Positions 56,526-64,000 of a DNA stretch of 64,000 nt are shown here, in pieces. The position numbers were made by a program, and so were the translations under genes. The notes under the pieces were generated by a model. The model was not told the origin of the DNA, did no database searches, and saw only the letters and a program-made list of their open reading frames with translations. Numbering within the stretch: position 1 is the stretch's first letter; each line of letters starts with the position of its first letter. Source of the stretch: Sphingobacterium sp. UBA5670 (GTDB taxonomy: Bacteria; Bacteroidota; Bacteroidia; Sphingobacteriales; Sphingobacteriaceae). Location of the stretch: contig NZ_DIIM01000002.1 of NCBI RefSeq assembly GCF_002420705.1, forward strand, positions 1 to 64,000. Direction: 5' to 3'.

Positions 56526-56597
56526 GTAAAATAAGCAAGGGGCTTCGTGATTTGGTAAGCATCGCCAGCCATGAAAGCAGACCGAAGTTTTTTTTGC

Positions 56598-56665
56598 CAA
56601 AAAAAAGGTTTTCAAACGGGGAGAATGAAAACCTTAAATAACCAATTATAAACCTAAATTATGAT
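56598..56665 (-). ncRNA. Candidate small RNA, copy 2
   Basis: A near-identical second copy of the element at 7312-7379. The hairpin AAGGTTTTCA (56605-56614 with 56626-56635), its loop with CUCCCC, and the U-run (8 A on the plus strand at 56599-56606) are unchanged. The region lies in the convergent gap between the HTCS gene and the MFS gene, like copy 1 between the AraC gene and fabF. Confidence 0.55.
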
Positions 56666-56669
56666 GGTA

Positions 56670-56700
56670 CAAATATAGTTGTTTTAAATACTATTTTAAA
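56670..56700 (-). promoter_or_regulatory. Putative promoter of small RNA copy 2
   Basis: On the minus strand TATATTTG (56670-56677) is in the same position as the -7 box of copy 1. The -33 position reads TTT instead of TTG, so this promoter should be weaker. Upstream sequence differs from that of copy 1, so selection on the box itself is plausible. Confidence 0.45.
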
Positions 56701-56784
56701 AATAATTCACTTTTTATCATCGATTTTGTAGCTCGATAACTACAGCTGATTGCTGCTTTCCTGTTTGAAATATTTGGTCATAGG

Positions 56785-57978
56785 TTATATGCTTCTGACC
56801 AGTTTTTGAATAACATATAGCGTGATAAGTCCTAACAGGGCAAATATCCCATATCCTAATCCAATTTGAAACTGGGAAGAAGGGTTTACCAGACTTACTG
56901 TGATATAGCTTAGTGAAGATGTAAGCAGGTAGGTAATTCCGCCGACCAATCCGCCAGCGATACCAGCCGATAGAGGAAATCTACCCAAGCAGTAGCTGAA
57001 ATAATTGTTAAAGACAAATCCCGCAGTACAATGGACAGCGAAAGCAAAGAAGGTTAATGTATATAAATTCGCTTGATAGAGCGATACAATAAGCATACAT
57101 ACGATAAGCAGAATTTGAATATAGTTGGCAATTCTCAATTTGGGGATCAATGCTTTCTTGATCAGCGCTTTGCCAATAAAACCACCGCACATCCACGCTA
57201 AGCCCATAATAAGTGAGGTATATCCTGTTGTGATCGCACTGTATCCGAGTTGATGCTCAATAAAAAAGGGACCGCTGAGGTTATAGAACATCACAAGACC
57301 ATAAGATATGCCGCACATGAAAATGCCGAAGGTAAAATCATTGCTTTTTAGCATCATTTTAAATTCCCCGATGAGATAGTTCATATGGAGAGGTTTTTTC
57401 TGTTTGATCGTTTCGCTGGAAAAGATAAGTTCAAGCACGAAAAGTACAGCACTGTAAACGGCCAAAACCATAAAGTTAGAACGCCAGCCAAATTGAGTCT
57501 GAAGATAGCCGCCAATAAAAGGGGCAACAATTGGCCCGATTGACCAGACGATGGTCATAATACTCAGGTAGTGTTTGCGCTGTTCACCCTCATATACATC
57601 TACGAAATAGGCTCTTTTGGAGATAACGACAAACGCCGATAGCACACCCTGAAGGATTCGCATGAGGTAAATAACCCAAATATCCTGCGTGCTTGCTGTG
57701 ATCCAGAAGCTGAGGATAAAAAGGAAAAGCGAGATCAGATTAATTCGGTATCTTCCCCAGGCATCCACCAATGCTCCGGTAAAGAACTGAGCAACACCAT
57801 AGCTGATTAGAAAAAGCGAAAGTGTTAGCTGGATTTTACTTTCATTTAAGCCAAGTTCCTGCGCCATTTGTGGCATCGACGGAAGGTAGATATCAGTGGC
57901 AAGCCCCGTGATAGGAACAAGTGCAAATGCAAGTATCGTTGGGATAAAAGATTGCTGCGGTTTAGTGTTTTTTTCCAT
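56785..57978 (-). CDS. MFS transporter, Bcr/CflA-like
   Basis: A 397-residue protein with about 12 membrane helices. The N-terminal DIYLPSMPQMAQEL and the DAWGRYRI loop are typical of the Bcr/CflA drug-resistance group of the major facilitator superfamily. It probably exports small hydrophobic compounds by proton antiport. An AraC-type regulator lies upstream on the same strand with 188 bp between; this gap shows no hairpin I can support. Substrate unknown. Confidence 0.9.
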   Translation of the reverse strand: MEKNTKPQQSFIPTILAFALVPITGLATDIYLPSMPQMAQELGLNESKIQLTLSLFLISYGVAQFFTGALVDAWGRYRINLISLFLFILSFWITASTQDIWVIYLMRILQGVLSAFVVISKRAYFVDVYEGEQRKHYLSIMTIVWSIGPIVAPFIGGYLQTQFGWRSNFMVLAVYSAVLFVLELIFSSETIKQKKPLHMNYLIGEFKMMLKSNDFTFGIFMCGISYGLVMFYNLSGPFFIEHQLGYSAITTGYTSLIMGLAWMCGGFIGKALIKKALIPKLRIANYIQILLIVCMLIVSLYQANLYTLTFFAFAVHCTAGFVFNNYFSYCLGRFPLSAGIAGGLVGGITYLLTSSLSYITVSLVNPSSQFQIGLGYGIFALLGLITLYVIQKLVRSI

Positions 57979-58166
57979 CCTTTATATTTTTTTTAATTAC
58001 GCGTCTCTATGGACGTTGAGGCTGTCAAAGACGGCCCATTATGACGGGAGATTTTTTATTCGCCTAAACGGCTTTTTTCTCTTTCGTCATGTGAATAATA
58101 TGTCGACAAAAGTAGCTTCATTGCCTGTTTCGAAAGATATACAATTCAAACAAATTATTGTGAAAA

Positions 58167-59075
58167 TCAAACAGGCCTGTTGCGGAAAGCTAAAGGCGGT
58201 ATGCCCGCATGCTTTTTGAAATAATTACTGAAGTTTGCGGGTTCTTCAAAACCCAGGGCATAAGCGATTTCATTGATATTCCAGCTGCTATGCTGCAAAA
58301 GTGCCTTCGCCTCCTGTGTGATGCGCAGTGCGATCAGTTCTTGCGTTGTTTTCCCTGTATTTTGCTTCAGAGCCCTGTTTAAAGAATTGACATGGATATT
58401 GAGCTGTTGCGCATAATCTGTCGCATTCTTAAAGCGGAGCAAATTTTCGGTATCAATCGGGAACTGGCGCTCCAACAATTCCAAAAAAAGATGAGAAATG
58501 CGTTGGTTTGCATTTTGATAGGGTGATATGCCCTGATTTGGCACTAATTTTAATGTTTCTAAAACCAATAACTGTAATTGATTTCGGATAATTTCATATT
58601 TGTAGGCAAAATCGGAGTGGAGCTCGGTCTCCATACGCCGAAAAATGCTGTCGAAAAGATGAACCTGTTCTTTCGTTAAGAAATAGACCGGGCTGCCGCT
58701 CGGGTTGAAAAAATGACTTTCGAGGATATTATGATTGTAATGTTTGTCTTCCTGAATGAACTTTTGTGTAAAAAGGCAGAACCATCCCTTCTGATCCGGA
58801 TTGTCTGTTTCCCAGGAATACGGAACGAGCGGACTTGAAAACACAAGTGCGGGACGGTCGATGGGGATCCATTGATCGCCATAATGCAATTGACCCTCGC
58901 CGATCATAAGGGATATTTTGAAATAATCTTTTCTATTGTAAGGTGATTTTAAGGGACAATGCTCACGTGAAAATACGTTAAAATGAGAAATTTGTTCGGG
59001 TGAGGAACCTATTGGGTAATTGGATTCTCGAAATACCCGTTGATAGAAATCAATTATATTTTCAGAAGTTGTCAT
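58167..59075 (-). CDS. AraC family transcriptional regulator
   Basis: A 302-residue protein with an N-terminal cupin-like region (about 40-150, DYFKISLMIGEGQLHYGDQW) and a C-terminal AraC HTH (about 215-300, ITQEAKALLQHSSWNINEIAYALGFEEPANFSNYFKKHAG). It lies upstream of the MFS gene on the same strand, so it may control it. The ligand is unknown. Confidence 0.9.
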   Translation of the reverse strand: MTTSENIIDFYQRVFRESNYPIGSSPEQISHFNVFSREHCPLKSPYNRKDYFKISLMIGEGQLHYGDQWIPIDRPALVFSSPLVPYSWETDNPDQKGWFCLFTQKFIQEDKHYNHNILESHFFNPSGSPVYFLTKEQVHLFDSIFRRMETELHSDFAYKYEIIRNQLQLLVLETLKLVPNQGISPYQNANQRISHLFLELLERQFPIDTENLLRFKNATDYAQQLNIHVNSLNRALKQNTGKTTQELIALRITQEAKALLQHSSWNINEIAYALGFEEPANFSNYFKKHAGIPPLAFRNRPV

Positions 59076-59167
59076 GATGCAAAGTTATAAAAATCAAACA
59101 TTTCATGCTGCGCACTATTGCTCTTAGTCGGTCATTGATTCGTAAAATATGAATTGGAATAAAAAGA

Positions 59168-59216
59168 AAGGTCCCATCACGTCGTCAGCCATGACTAGCC
59201 CGGGTGATGAGACCTT
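59168..59216 (-). terminator. Terminator of the DapA-like operon
   Basis: AAGGTC-C-CATCAC (59168-59180) pairs with GTGATG-A-GACCTT (59204-59216) with one internal mismatch. On the minus strand the stem is followed by CTTTTTATT. It stands 17 bp after the DapA-like gene and is well placed to end the four-gene operon. The long loop (about 23 nt) is unusual. Confidence 0.65.
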
Positions 59217-59233
59217 ATAAAAGGAAGCGATTA

Positions 59234-60295
59234 TTAGGATCTCGATTTTAAAAATTCCTTGACAAATTCGTCGTCGTTTAAGTCCGGGTAGTCTTTATAT
59301 ACACGATCAATTTCTTCTTGCTGTCCGATGGATAGATTTTCGTCGGGATTCAGACACCAGATACCTTTCATCAAACCTTGTCTACGGAGCACCTCATGTA
59401 AGCCTGGTATACAGCCATGGAATGCATTTGCTGGGTCAAAAAATGCTGCATTACTGTCTGTTACAGCAATCGCTTTGCTCAGAAGGTGGCTCGCATGGAA
59501 GTTGTTGGGGTTCTGTTTGTATGTTTTTATTTCCCGAAGGAGTTCAACGGCTTTTGCCGTCCAAACAGCCCAATGGCCTAGTAATCCGCCTTTAAATTCT
59601 ATGGAGACGTTTTCTCCAGCTACAGGGAAATTATACACGCTCATCAGATCGTTGACAATGTTGTCATCATTGCCCGTGTATAGGGCAATTTGGTTTCGCC
59701 GGCTGGAGTTGGCTATTGCGCGCATGACGTCTAATGTCTGGTACCGGTTGAACGAGGCGCACTTGATAGCGACGACGTTGTCGATTTCGGCAAACTGCTG
59801 CCAAAAAGAATACGAGAAAATGCGGCCACCAACAGCGGGTTGAAGATAGAATCCAAAAACAGGAATAATGGCTGCTATTGCTCTAACTCGATCTAATATG
59901 GCATTTTCGGTCCAGCTTTGAAGTCCGCCCATACTCAAAAGTCCGATATCATAACCGTATTTAAGTGCCGTGTTTGCCTCCTGTATCGCTTGTTCTGTGG
60001 CACCGCAGATGCCCGCAATTTTGATAAATGGTCGTTGGAGCTCAGCTTTATCGACTTCTTCGCTAGCCCATCTCAATACGGTTTCAAAAAGGTTGATCTC
60101 AGGGTCCCGAATTTCAAACTGGGTTGAATGTACTGCGACAGCGATTCCGCCCGCTCCACTGGCTATGTAGTACTGTGTCAGGAGCCGTTGATGTACTTCG
60201 TCAATGCTGCGGTCCTCATTTAAGGCAAGGGGGTGTGCCGGAATAACCGTCCCTTCCCAAAGCAACTGTTGTAATTTGTTGTCTAAAGTTTTCAT
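59234..60295 (-). CDS. DapA-like (dihydrodipicolinate synthase family) lyase
   Basis: A 353-residue protein of the DapA/NAL aldolase family, longer than typical DapA. The Schiff-base Lys is K178 (VAIKCASF), and the conserved Tyr is Y150 in FGFYLQPAVGG. Family members catalyse reversible aldol reactions on pyruvate and keto-acids. The context (sugar dehydrogenase, SDR-type protein, transporter) fits catabolism of a sugar-derived keto-acid rather than lysine synthesis. Its start codon shares a base with the stop of the upstream gene (TAATG), which suggests translational coupling. Confidence 0.87.
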   Translation of the reverse strand: MKTLDNKLQQLLWEGTVIPAHPLALNEDRSIDEVHQRLLTQYYIASGAGGIAVAVHSTQFEIRDPEINLFETVLRWASEEVDKAELQRPFIKIAGICGATEQAIQEANTALKYGYDIGLLSMGGLQSWTENAILDRVRAIAAIIPVFGFYLQPAVGGRIFSYSFWQQFAEIDNVVAIKCASFNRYQTLDVMRAIANSSRRNQIALYTGNDDNIVNDLMSVYNFPVAGENVSIEFKGGLLGHWAVWTAKAVELLREIKTYKQNPNNFHASHLLSKAIAVTDSNAAFFDPANAFHGCIPGLHEVLRRQGLMKGIWCLNPDENLSIGQQEEIDRVYKDYPDLNDDEFVKEFLKSRS

Positions 60296-61317
60296 TAGAA
60301 TTTTCCTTTTCGTTCTTGAAAGTGCGTGTCTTTATTCCATAGTTCGCCACCTTGGTTCAACCATTTGGCTGTAATGTCTATCGCTTCCCGTATGGTTGTT
60401 TTAGGATAGCCAAATAAACGATGGCATTCGGACGCGTTGTTTAGTAAAGCGGTTCCGGCGGGTTCATTCACAAAGATCGGCTTTGTGCTGAAATGCTCAG
60501 CAAAACGCTCTGCGATCCATCGTGTAGAAAGGATTTCAGGCCCTGTGACATTTAGTATTTTGGCTGGTGACTGACAATGCAGTAATGATCTTAAGGCAAT
60601 TTCGTTGGCATCTCCCTGCCAGATAACATTGACGTTTTCGGTTGTCAAATCTATTGGGAGTTGCCCTTTGACCGATTTAGCAATTTCTACGAGCACGCCG
60701 TAGCGAAAATCCACCGCATAATTCAATCGGTAGATCAGGGTAGGTGTACCATTTTTCTTCGAAAAATACTCGAATATGCGCTCTCTTCCCAAACAGGATT
60801 GTGCGTATTCACCGACAGGCTCGGGAGTTCTTTCCTCGGAAACGCCGGCATTGCTTATCGGCACAAATGGCAGTACGTTACCCGAAGAAAAAGCAACAAT
60901 GTTGGAGTCTCGAAAATGAGAAGCCACCATTCCTGGAAGATAGGTATTCATCGCCCAGGTGAAATCTTCATTTCCTGTGGTGCCGAATTTATGTCCTGCG
61001 AGGTAAATGACATTCGGAACTTGCGGAATCTTTTTGAGTTCTTCCTCATTCAGTAGGTCACAAGCGATGGTCTTTATGCCTAGATCTTCCAGTTCCTGTT
61101 GAAGTTCCTTGGTGGAAAAACGCGAAACACCAATGACCTTTTTGTCTATTCCTGCAGCTTGGATAGCCCTCATGGCTAGTTTTGCCATGCTTGGCCCCAT
61201 TTTTCCGCCAATACCTAAGAAAAGGATATCACCTGTTATCTTTTTTATATCTTCAATTAGATCTAATGATGGTGCAAGTATTTGCTGTTCCAATTCCGCT
61301 AAATTGTTATGGTCCAT
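60295..61317 (-). CDS. NAD-dependent epimerase/dehydratase-like SDR protein
   Basis: A 340-residue extended-SDR-like protein. A glycine-rich segment GIGGKMG lies at about residues 36-42, but the first 25 residues form an extra helix. The active-site motif YxxxK reads YAQSC, so the catalytic Lys is replaced by Cys. It may work by another residue, have a different reaction, or be non-catalytic. It is in a four-gene operon, 7 bp after the Nramp-like gene, and overlaps the DapA-like gene by one base. Confidence 0.8.
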   Translation of the reverse strand: MDHNNLAELEQQILAPSLDLIEDIKKITGDILFLGIGGKMGPSMAKLAMRAIQAAGIDKKVIGVSRFSTKELQQELEDLGIKTIACDLLNEEELKKIPQVPNVIYLAGHKFGTTGNEDFTWAMNTYLPGMVASHFRDSNIVAFSSGNVLPFVPISNAGVSEERTPEPVGEYAQSCLGRERIFEYFSKKNGTPTLIYRLNYAVDFRYGVLVEIAKSVKGQLPIDLTTENVNVIWQGDANEIALRSLLHCQSPAKILNVTGPEILSTRWIAERFAEHFSTKPIFVNEPAGTALLNNASECHRLFGYPKTTIREAIDITAKWLNQGGELWNKDTHFQERKGKF

Positions 61318-61324
61318 GTCTGAA

Positions 61325-62557
61325 TTATTTGATTAAATTATAGAAATTACTAAAAGCTAAAAAAACGAGTAATAGGAGTCCGAGGATAGCCCATAACCGC
61401 GTTAAGGGGCTGTTTCTGAGCGCGCCCATAATTTCTTTGTCGTTTGCGATCAGAAAGAGGATAATGCCAATAAAGGGAACTAAAAAAATGGTGATGCTTT
61501 GCGCAAAAACAATAAGCTCCAAGGGAAGATTTCCGAAGATCAGTGCGATGGCAGATCCAAAAATCATGACCAGCGAAATAAAGAGCTTCACTTTAGGGTG
61601 ATTGAGATTGTTGCCGAAGCCAAAGGTATCGCCCAGTAACGAACCGCCTAATACGGCATTGCCAATCAAGGAAGAAAAGGAGGCCCCAAAAAGACCGATA
61701 AAAAAGAGGTGCGAGGCATAGGTTCCCAAAAGTGGTTCCAGTGCACGGCCCATCTCAGCGGCAGAATTTAATTTGATCCCTTGGGGGTGAAGCGTATTTG
61801 CGGCGCAGACCATAACGGCTGCGCTCATGATCCCAAGAATAATGATCCCTATCCGGCTTCCGATAATCTGCCGATCTGATATTTGTCCATTGGCGGATAA
61901 TTTTCTTCTTGACTGAACGAGATAACTTTGATAAAAAGCGCCCACAATTGAAAAGCAGGAAGCTGTGAAAGCGATGATTAAGCCAACTGAAGAGGGAGGA
62001 ATGCTCGGAATAAAGCCTAAGAAAAAGTCCTGTGCCGGTGTCTTTATCATAATCGCGGTGGAAAGAAAAGCAAATAACATCAGGATGATAAGTCCAAGCA
62101 TGAGCTTTTCCAATAGTGCATAGAAGGACTTGAAGAACAGCAGTAAAATGCCGATGACATTAAAAACGATGATCCATATTTTGGGATTTGTCCCTGTTGC
62201 TTCCGAAACAGAAATGGAGACCCCAGTGGCATTTCCAGATTGAAAACAGGTTGCAACAAGGAAGATTCCGAGGCCGATGATGATGGCCGTTGTTTTACCA
62301 AATTTCTGGCGAATTAAAGTAAGTAAAGATTCGTCTCTCGCGATGCCGATACGTGCCGCCATATTGGTGAAAACCATCATAAAAAAGATCGCGACGACGA
62401 CAACCCATAACAGGGAGAAGCCATAATCTGCACCCATTTTTGATGTGATGGTCATTTTGCTGGGCCCGAAAACCAGGGCGGCGGTAATGATGCCGGGCCC
62501 CAAGATGGATAGCCAATTTTTAAATAAGGATGGTTTTGGCTCGAGGTTGTTTTCCAT
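61325..62557 (-). CDS. Nramp-fold transporter lacking canonical metal motifs
   Basis: A 410-residue protein with about 11 membrane helices of the Nramp/SLC11 family. In TM1 the usual DPGN metal-binding motif is replaced by GPSK (residues 31-34, context VFGPSKMT). In TM6 the usual MPH(N) is replaced by AFYQS (about 207-211). The metal-ligating Asp, Asn and Met are therefore absent. A different substrate is likely, possibly organic. It sits 5 bp after the sugar dehydrogenase and 7 bp before the SDR gene in a catabolic-looking operon. Confidence 0.85.
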   Translation of the reverse strand: MENNLEPKPSLFKNWLSILGPGIITAALVFGPSKMTITSKMGADYGFSLLWVVVVAIFFMMVFTNMAARIGIARDESLLTLIRQKFGKTTAIIIGLGIFLVATCFQSGNATGVSISVSEATGTNPKIWIIVFNVIGILLLFFKSFYALLEKLMLGLIILMLFAFLSTAIMIKTPAQDFFLGFIPSIPPSSVGLIIAFTASCFSIVGAFYQSYLVQSRRKLSANGQISDRQIIGSRIGIIILGIMSAAVMVCAANTLHPQGIKLNSAAEMGRALEPLLGTYASHLFFIGLFGASFSSLIGNAVLGGSLLGDTFGFGNNLNHPKVKLFISLVMIFGSAIALIFGNLPLELIVFAQSITIFLVPFIGIILFLIANDKEIMGALRNSPLTRLWAILGLLLLVFLAFSNFYNLIK

Positions 62558-62562
62558 GAGAT

Positions 62563-64000
62563 TTATCGTAATGAAGTTAAATGCTGTTGGTTAATTTTAG
62601 GGGCAGAATTTCCAAAGTGTGTACGGATATAATTGGTGATTTCAATGACCTCTTCATTTTTTAGGAATGAAAAAGATGGCATTGCGCTCTCGTATTTGAT
62701 CTTGGCTATTGTTTTGTCTTTCAGTCCATGGAGGATAACCTGCAATAAAGGTGCTGGGTCGCCGTTGACAAGAGGTGAGTTGGCCAAAGGGGGGAAGGTA
62801 TTTGTTAGCCCCATTCCATCTGCTTTATGGCAAGAAGCGCAATAGGCTTCGTATAAGGCTTGACCACTTTTGGCAGGGGAGTTGACCGCATTGGCAGCGA
62901 CGGGTTTAATCATTGGTGCAGCGGCTTTATCGGTAATACGCAGACGATAGATCACGTCGTCATCGGGCTTTGGAAATCCCTTTTGCGGATTCCAGTCACG
63001 GTTGCTTGAACAGAAATAAATGTCCCCATTGGGTAAGGTCAATACGGATCTTAGCCGACCAAGCTGATCTTTGAATAGGATCTTCTCATCGACGATCTGC
63101 TGCCCGTTGGCAGATAATTTTAGGATACGTAAGGACTGATTTTTTAAAGTCGCGAGCAATAAACTGTGTTTCCATTCAGGGATAACGTTAGAACTGTAAT
63201 ACGCCATACCGGATGGTGCGACGACTGGAGTCCACGATTTAATAGGTTCCTGTCTTGGGGAGCTTTTGGCAATAGCTTTTTCCTTTTCCGTATCAATCAT
63301 ACCTTCGATCTGTGGCCAGCCATAATTTTTTAGCGGTTGGATCAGGTTGATTTCATCTTCGATGGCATCGCCATGTTCAGATGTGTAAATTAAGCCTTTC
63401 GCATCATGGGTAAGTCCTTGCATGTTTCGAAATCCCCATGCATATACATAGCTGTTTGCAATTGGATTGTCTTTTGGGATGCTTCCGTCGAGATTGAGGC
63501 GTAAGATTTTGCCATTTAATGAGGTGCTGTCTTGCGCAAAGGTATCACTTGCTGCATCACCTGTAGCCCAATACACTTTTTTGTCTGTCGAAACAATAAC
63601 CCTGGAACCGTTGTGTCCGGTGTTTCCAGGAATCTGTAAAAGCAATTTTGGGTTTGACAACTTGCCTGCCGTATTATAATCGTAGCGATATAAGTTGGAG
63701 AAAATGAGGCTGTCTTTTTTACTGGTGTAAGAAAGGTAAAGATAGGCTTGTTGCTGTTCGGGTTGATACAGTGCCATCCCTAATAGTCCCAGGGTGCGCT
63801 GGTGGTAAACGTCGGTCAGGCTGTCCACCAAAGTAACAACTTTTGTTTTCGTATCCAGCCTTCGTATACTTCCTCCGATTTCAGAAAACAGAATGGCGTC
63901 GTTGACCCGGTCATATTGTAAATCCCATGGCACATGGAGTTTTGTAGCTTCTTTGGTTAGCGATAGTATGCTGTGCTCCAGTTGGATGTTGTTTATTGGT
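62563..64000 (-). CDS. PQQ-type sugar dehydrogenase with C-terminal cytochrome c (5' end cut)
   Basis: A partial gene whose reading frame stays open to the right edge; a GTG at 63933 is not its true start. The frame reads through PINNIQLEHSILSLTKEATK before VPWDLQYDR. The N-terminal part is a soluble aldose/glucose dehydrogenase beta-propeller (GNTGHNGSRV, RNMQGLTHD, EHGDAIEDEINLI). After about residue 350 a cytochrome c domain follows with CASCH. It should oxidise a sugar in the periplasm and pass electrons to its own heme. It is the first visible gene of the operon; upstream genes are outside the window. Confidence 0.88.
   Translation of the reverse strand, partial: PINNIQLEHSILSLTKEATKLHVPWDLQYDRVNDAILFSEIGGSIRRLDTKTKVVTLVDSLTDVYHQRTLGLLGMALYQPEQQQAYLYLSYTSKKDSLIFSNLYRYDYNTAGKLSNPKLLLQIPGNTGHNGSRVIVSTDKKVYWATGDAASDTFAQDSTSLNGKILRLNLDGSIPKDNPIANSYVYAWGFRNMQGLTHDAKGLIYTSEHGDAIEDEINLIQPLKNYGWPQIEGMIDTEKEKAIAKSSPRQEPIKSWTPVVAPSGMAYYSSNVIPEWKHSLLLATLKNQSLRILKLSANGQQIVDEKILFKDQLGRLRSVLTLPNGDIYFCSSNRDWNPQKGFPKPDDDVIYRLRITDKAAAPMIKPVAANAVNSPAKSGQALYEAYCASCHKADGMGLTNTFPPLANSPLVNGDPAPLLQVILHGLKDKTIAKIKYESAMPSFSFLKNEEVIEITNYIRTHFGNSAPKINQQHLTSLR

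Noticed and set aside
56543..56595. Terminator after the HTCS gene on the plus strand
   Set aside because: Only CTTCG/CGAAG with a 35-base loop precedes the T-run; too weak to call.
7313..56679. The direct repeats as ends of a 49-kb mobile island
   Set aside because: The segment includes sodA, cydAB and other core-type genes, there is no integrase or transposase, and each repeat carries promoter and terminator features of its own. Recombination between the copies remains possible.
61325..62557. Assignment as manganese transporter MntH
   Set aside because: The TM1 and TM6 metal-binding motifs of MntH are missing.
1..64000. CRISPR arrays, tRNA or rRNA genes, insertion sequences
   Set aside because: Looked for repeats with regular spacing, cloverleaf-like segments and transposase motifs by eye; none was convincing.

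Overview
The window looks like a chromosomal segment of a Bacteroidota bacterium of the Sphingobacteriaceae (Sphingobacterium-like). Evidence: three SusC/SusD outer-membrane pairs, a hybrid two-component regulator with a periplasmic propeller, a DUF2480 gene, cytochrome bd genes of Bacteroidota type, and repeated promoters of the Bacteroidota form TTG-N20-TAnnTTTG. No rRNA, tRNA, CRISPR array or transposase was seen.

Layout. 0-5.4 kb (minus): three peptidases (M1, S9/DPP-IV-like, M24 aminopeptidase P-like) that suit degradation of proline-containing peptides. 5.8-6.7 kb: an AraC regulator with direct repeats upstream. 7.3-9.3 kb (minus): a candidate small RNA, a FabF-type ketoacyl synthase and a TetR regulator with two matching operator-like palindromes. 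9.4-11.9 kb: a SufR-like Fe-S regulator divergent from a sodA-DUF2480-FMN reductase operon; the sodA promoter carries a perfect CAAC-N6-GTTG palindrome, the motif known for SufR. 12.3-14.9 kb: a TPR sensor kinase and LuxR response regulator. 14.9-18.5 kb: cydAB and a diheme cytochrome-like protein.

18.9-56.5 kb is a saccharolytic island with three polysaccharide utilization loci (PULs). PUL 1 (plus) is SusC-SusD-sulfatase. PUL 2 (minus) is a membrane-spanning one-component regulator, SusC, SusD, a GH144-like enzyme and a GH3 beta-glucosidase, which matches beta-1,2-glucan loci. PUL 3 (plus) is SusC, SusD, GH29, GH2, GH95, an alginate-lyase-family protein, a GH88 to beta-helix fusion and a hybrid two-component regulator. 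It suggests a fucose- and uronate-containing glycan.

56.6-64 kb (minus): a second copy of the small RNA candidate, an MFS transporter, an AraC regulator, and a tight operon of a sugar dehydrogenase/cytochrome c (cut by the right edge), an Nramp-fold transporter without the usual metal-binding motifs, an SDR-type protein without the usual catalytic Lys, and a DapA-like lyase.

The strongest new-looking signals are the duplicated small RNA candidate, the SufR-type operator on sodA, the atypical Nramp/SDR/DapA operon and the GH88-beta-helix fusion.
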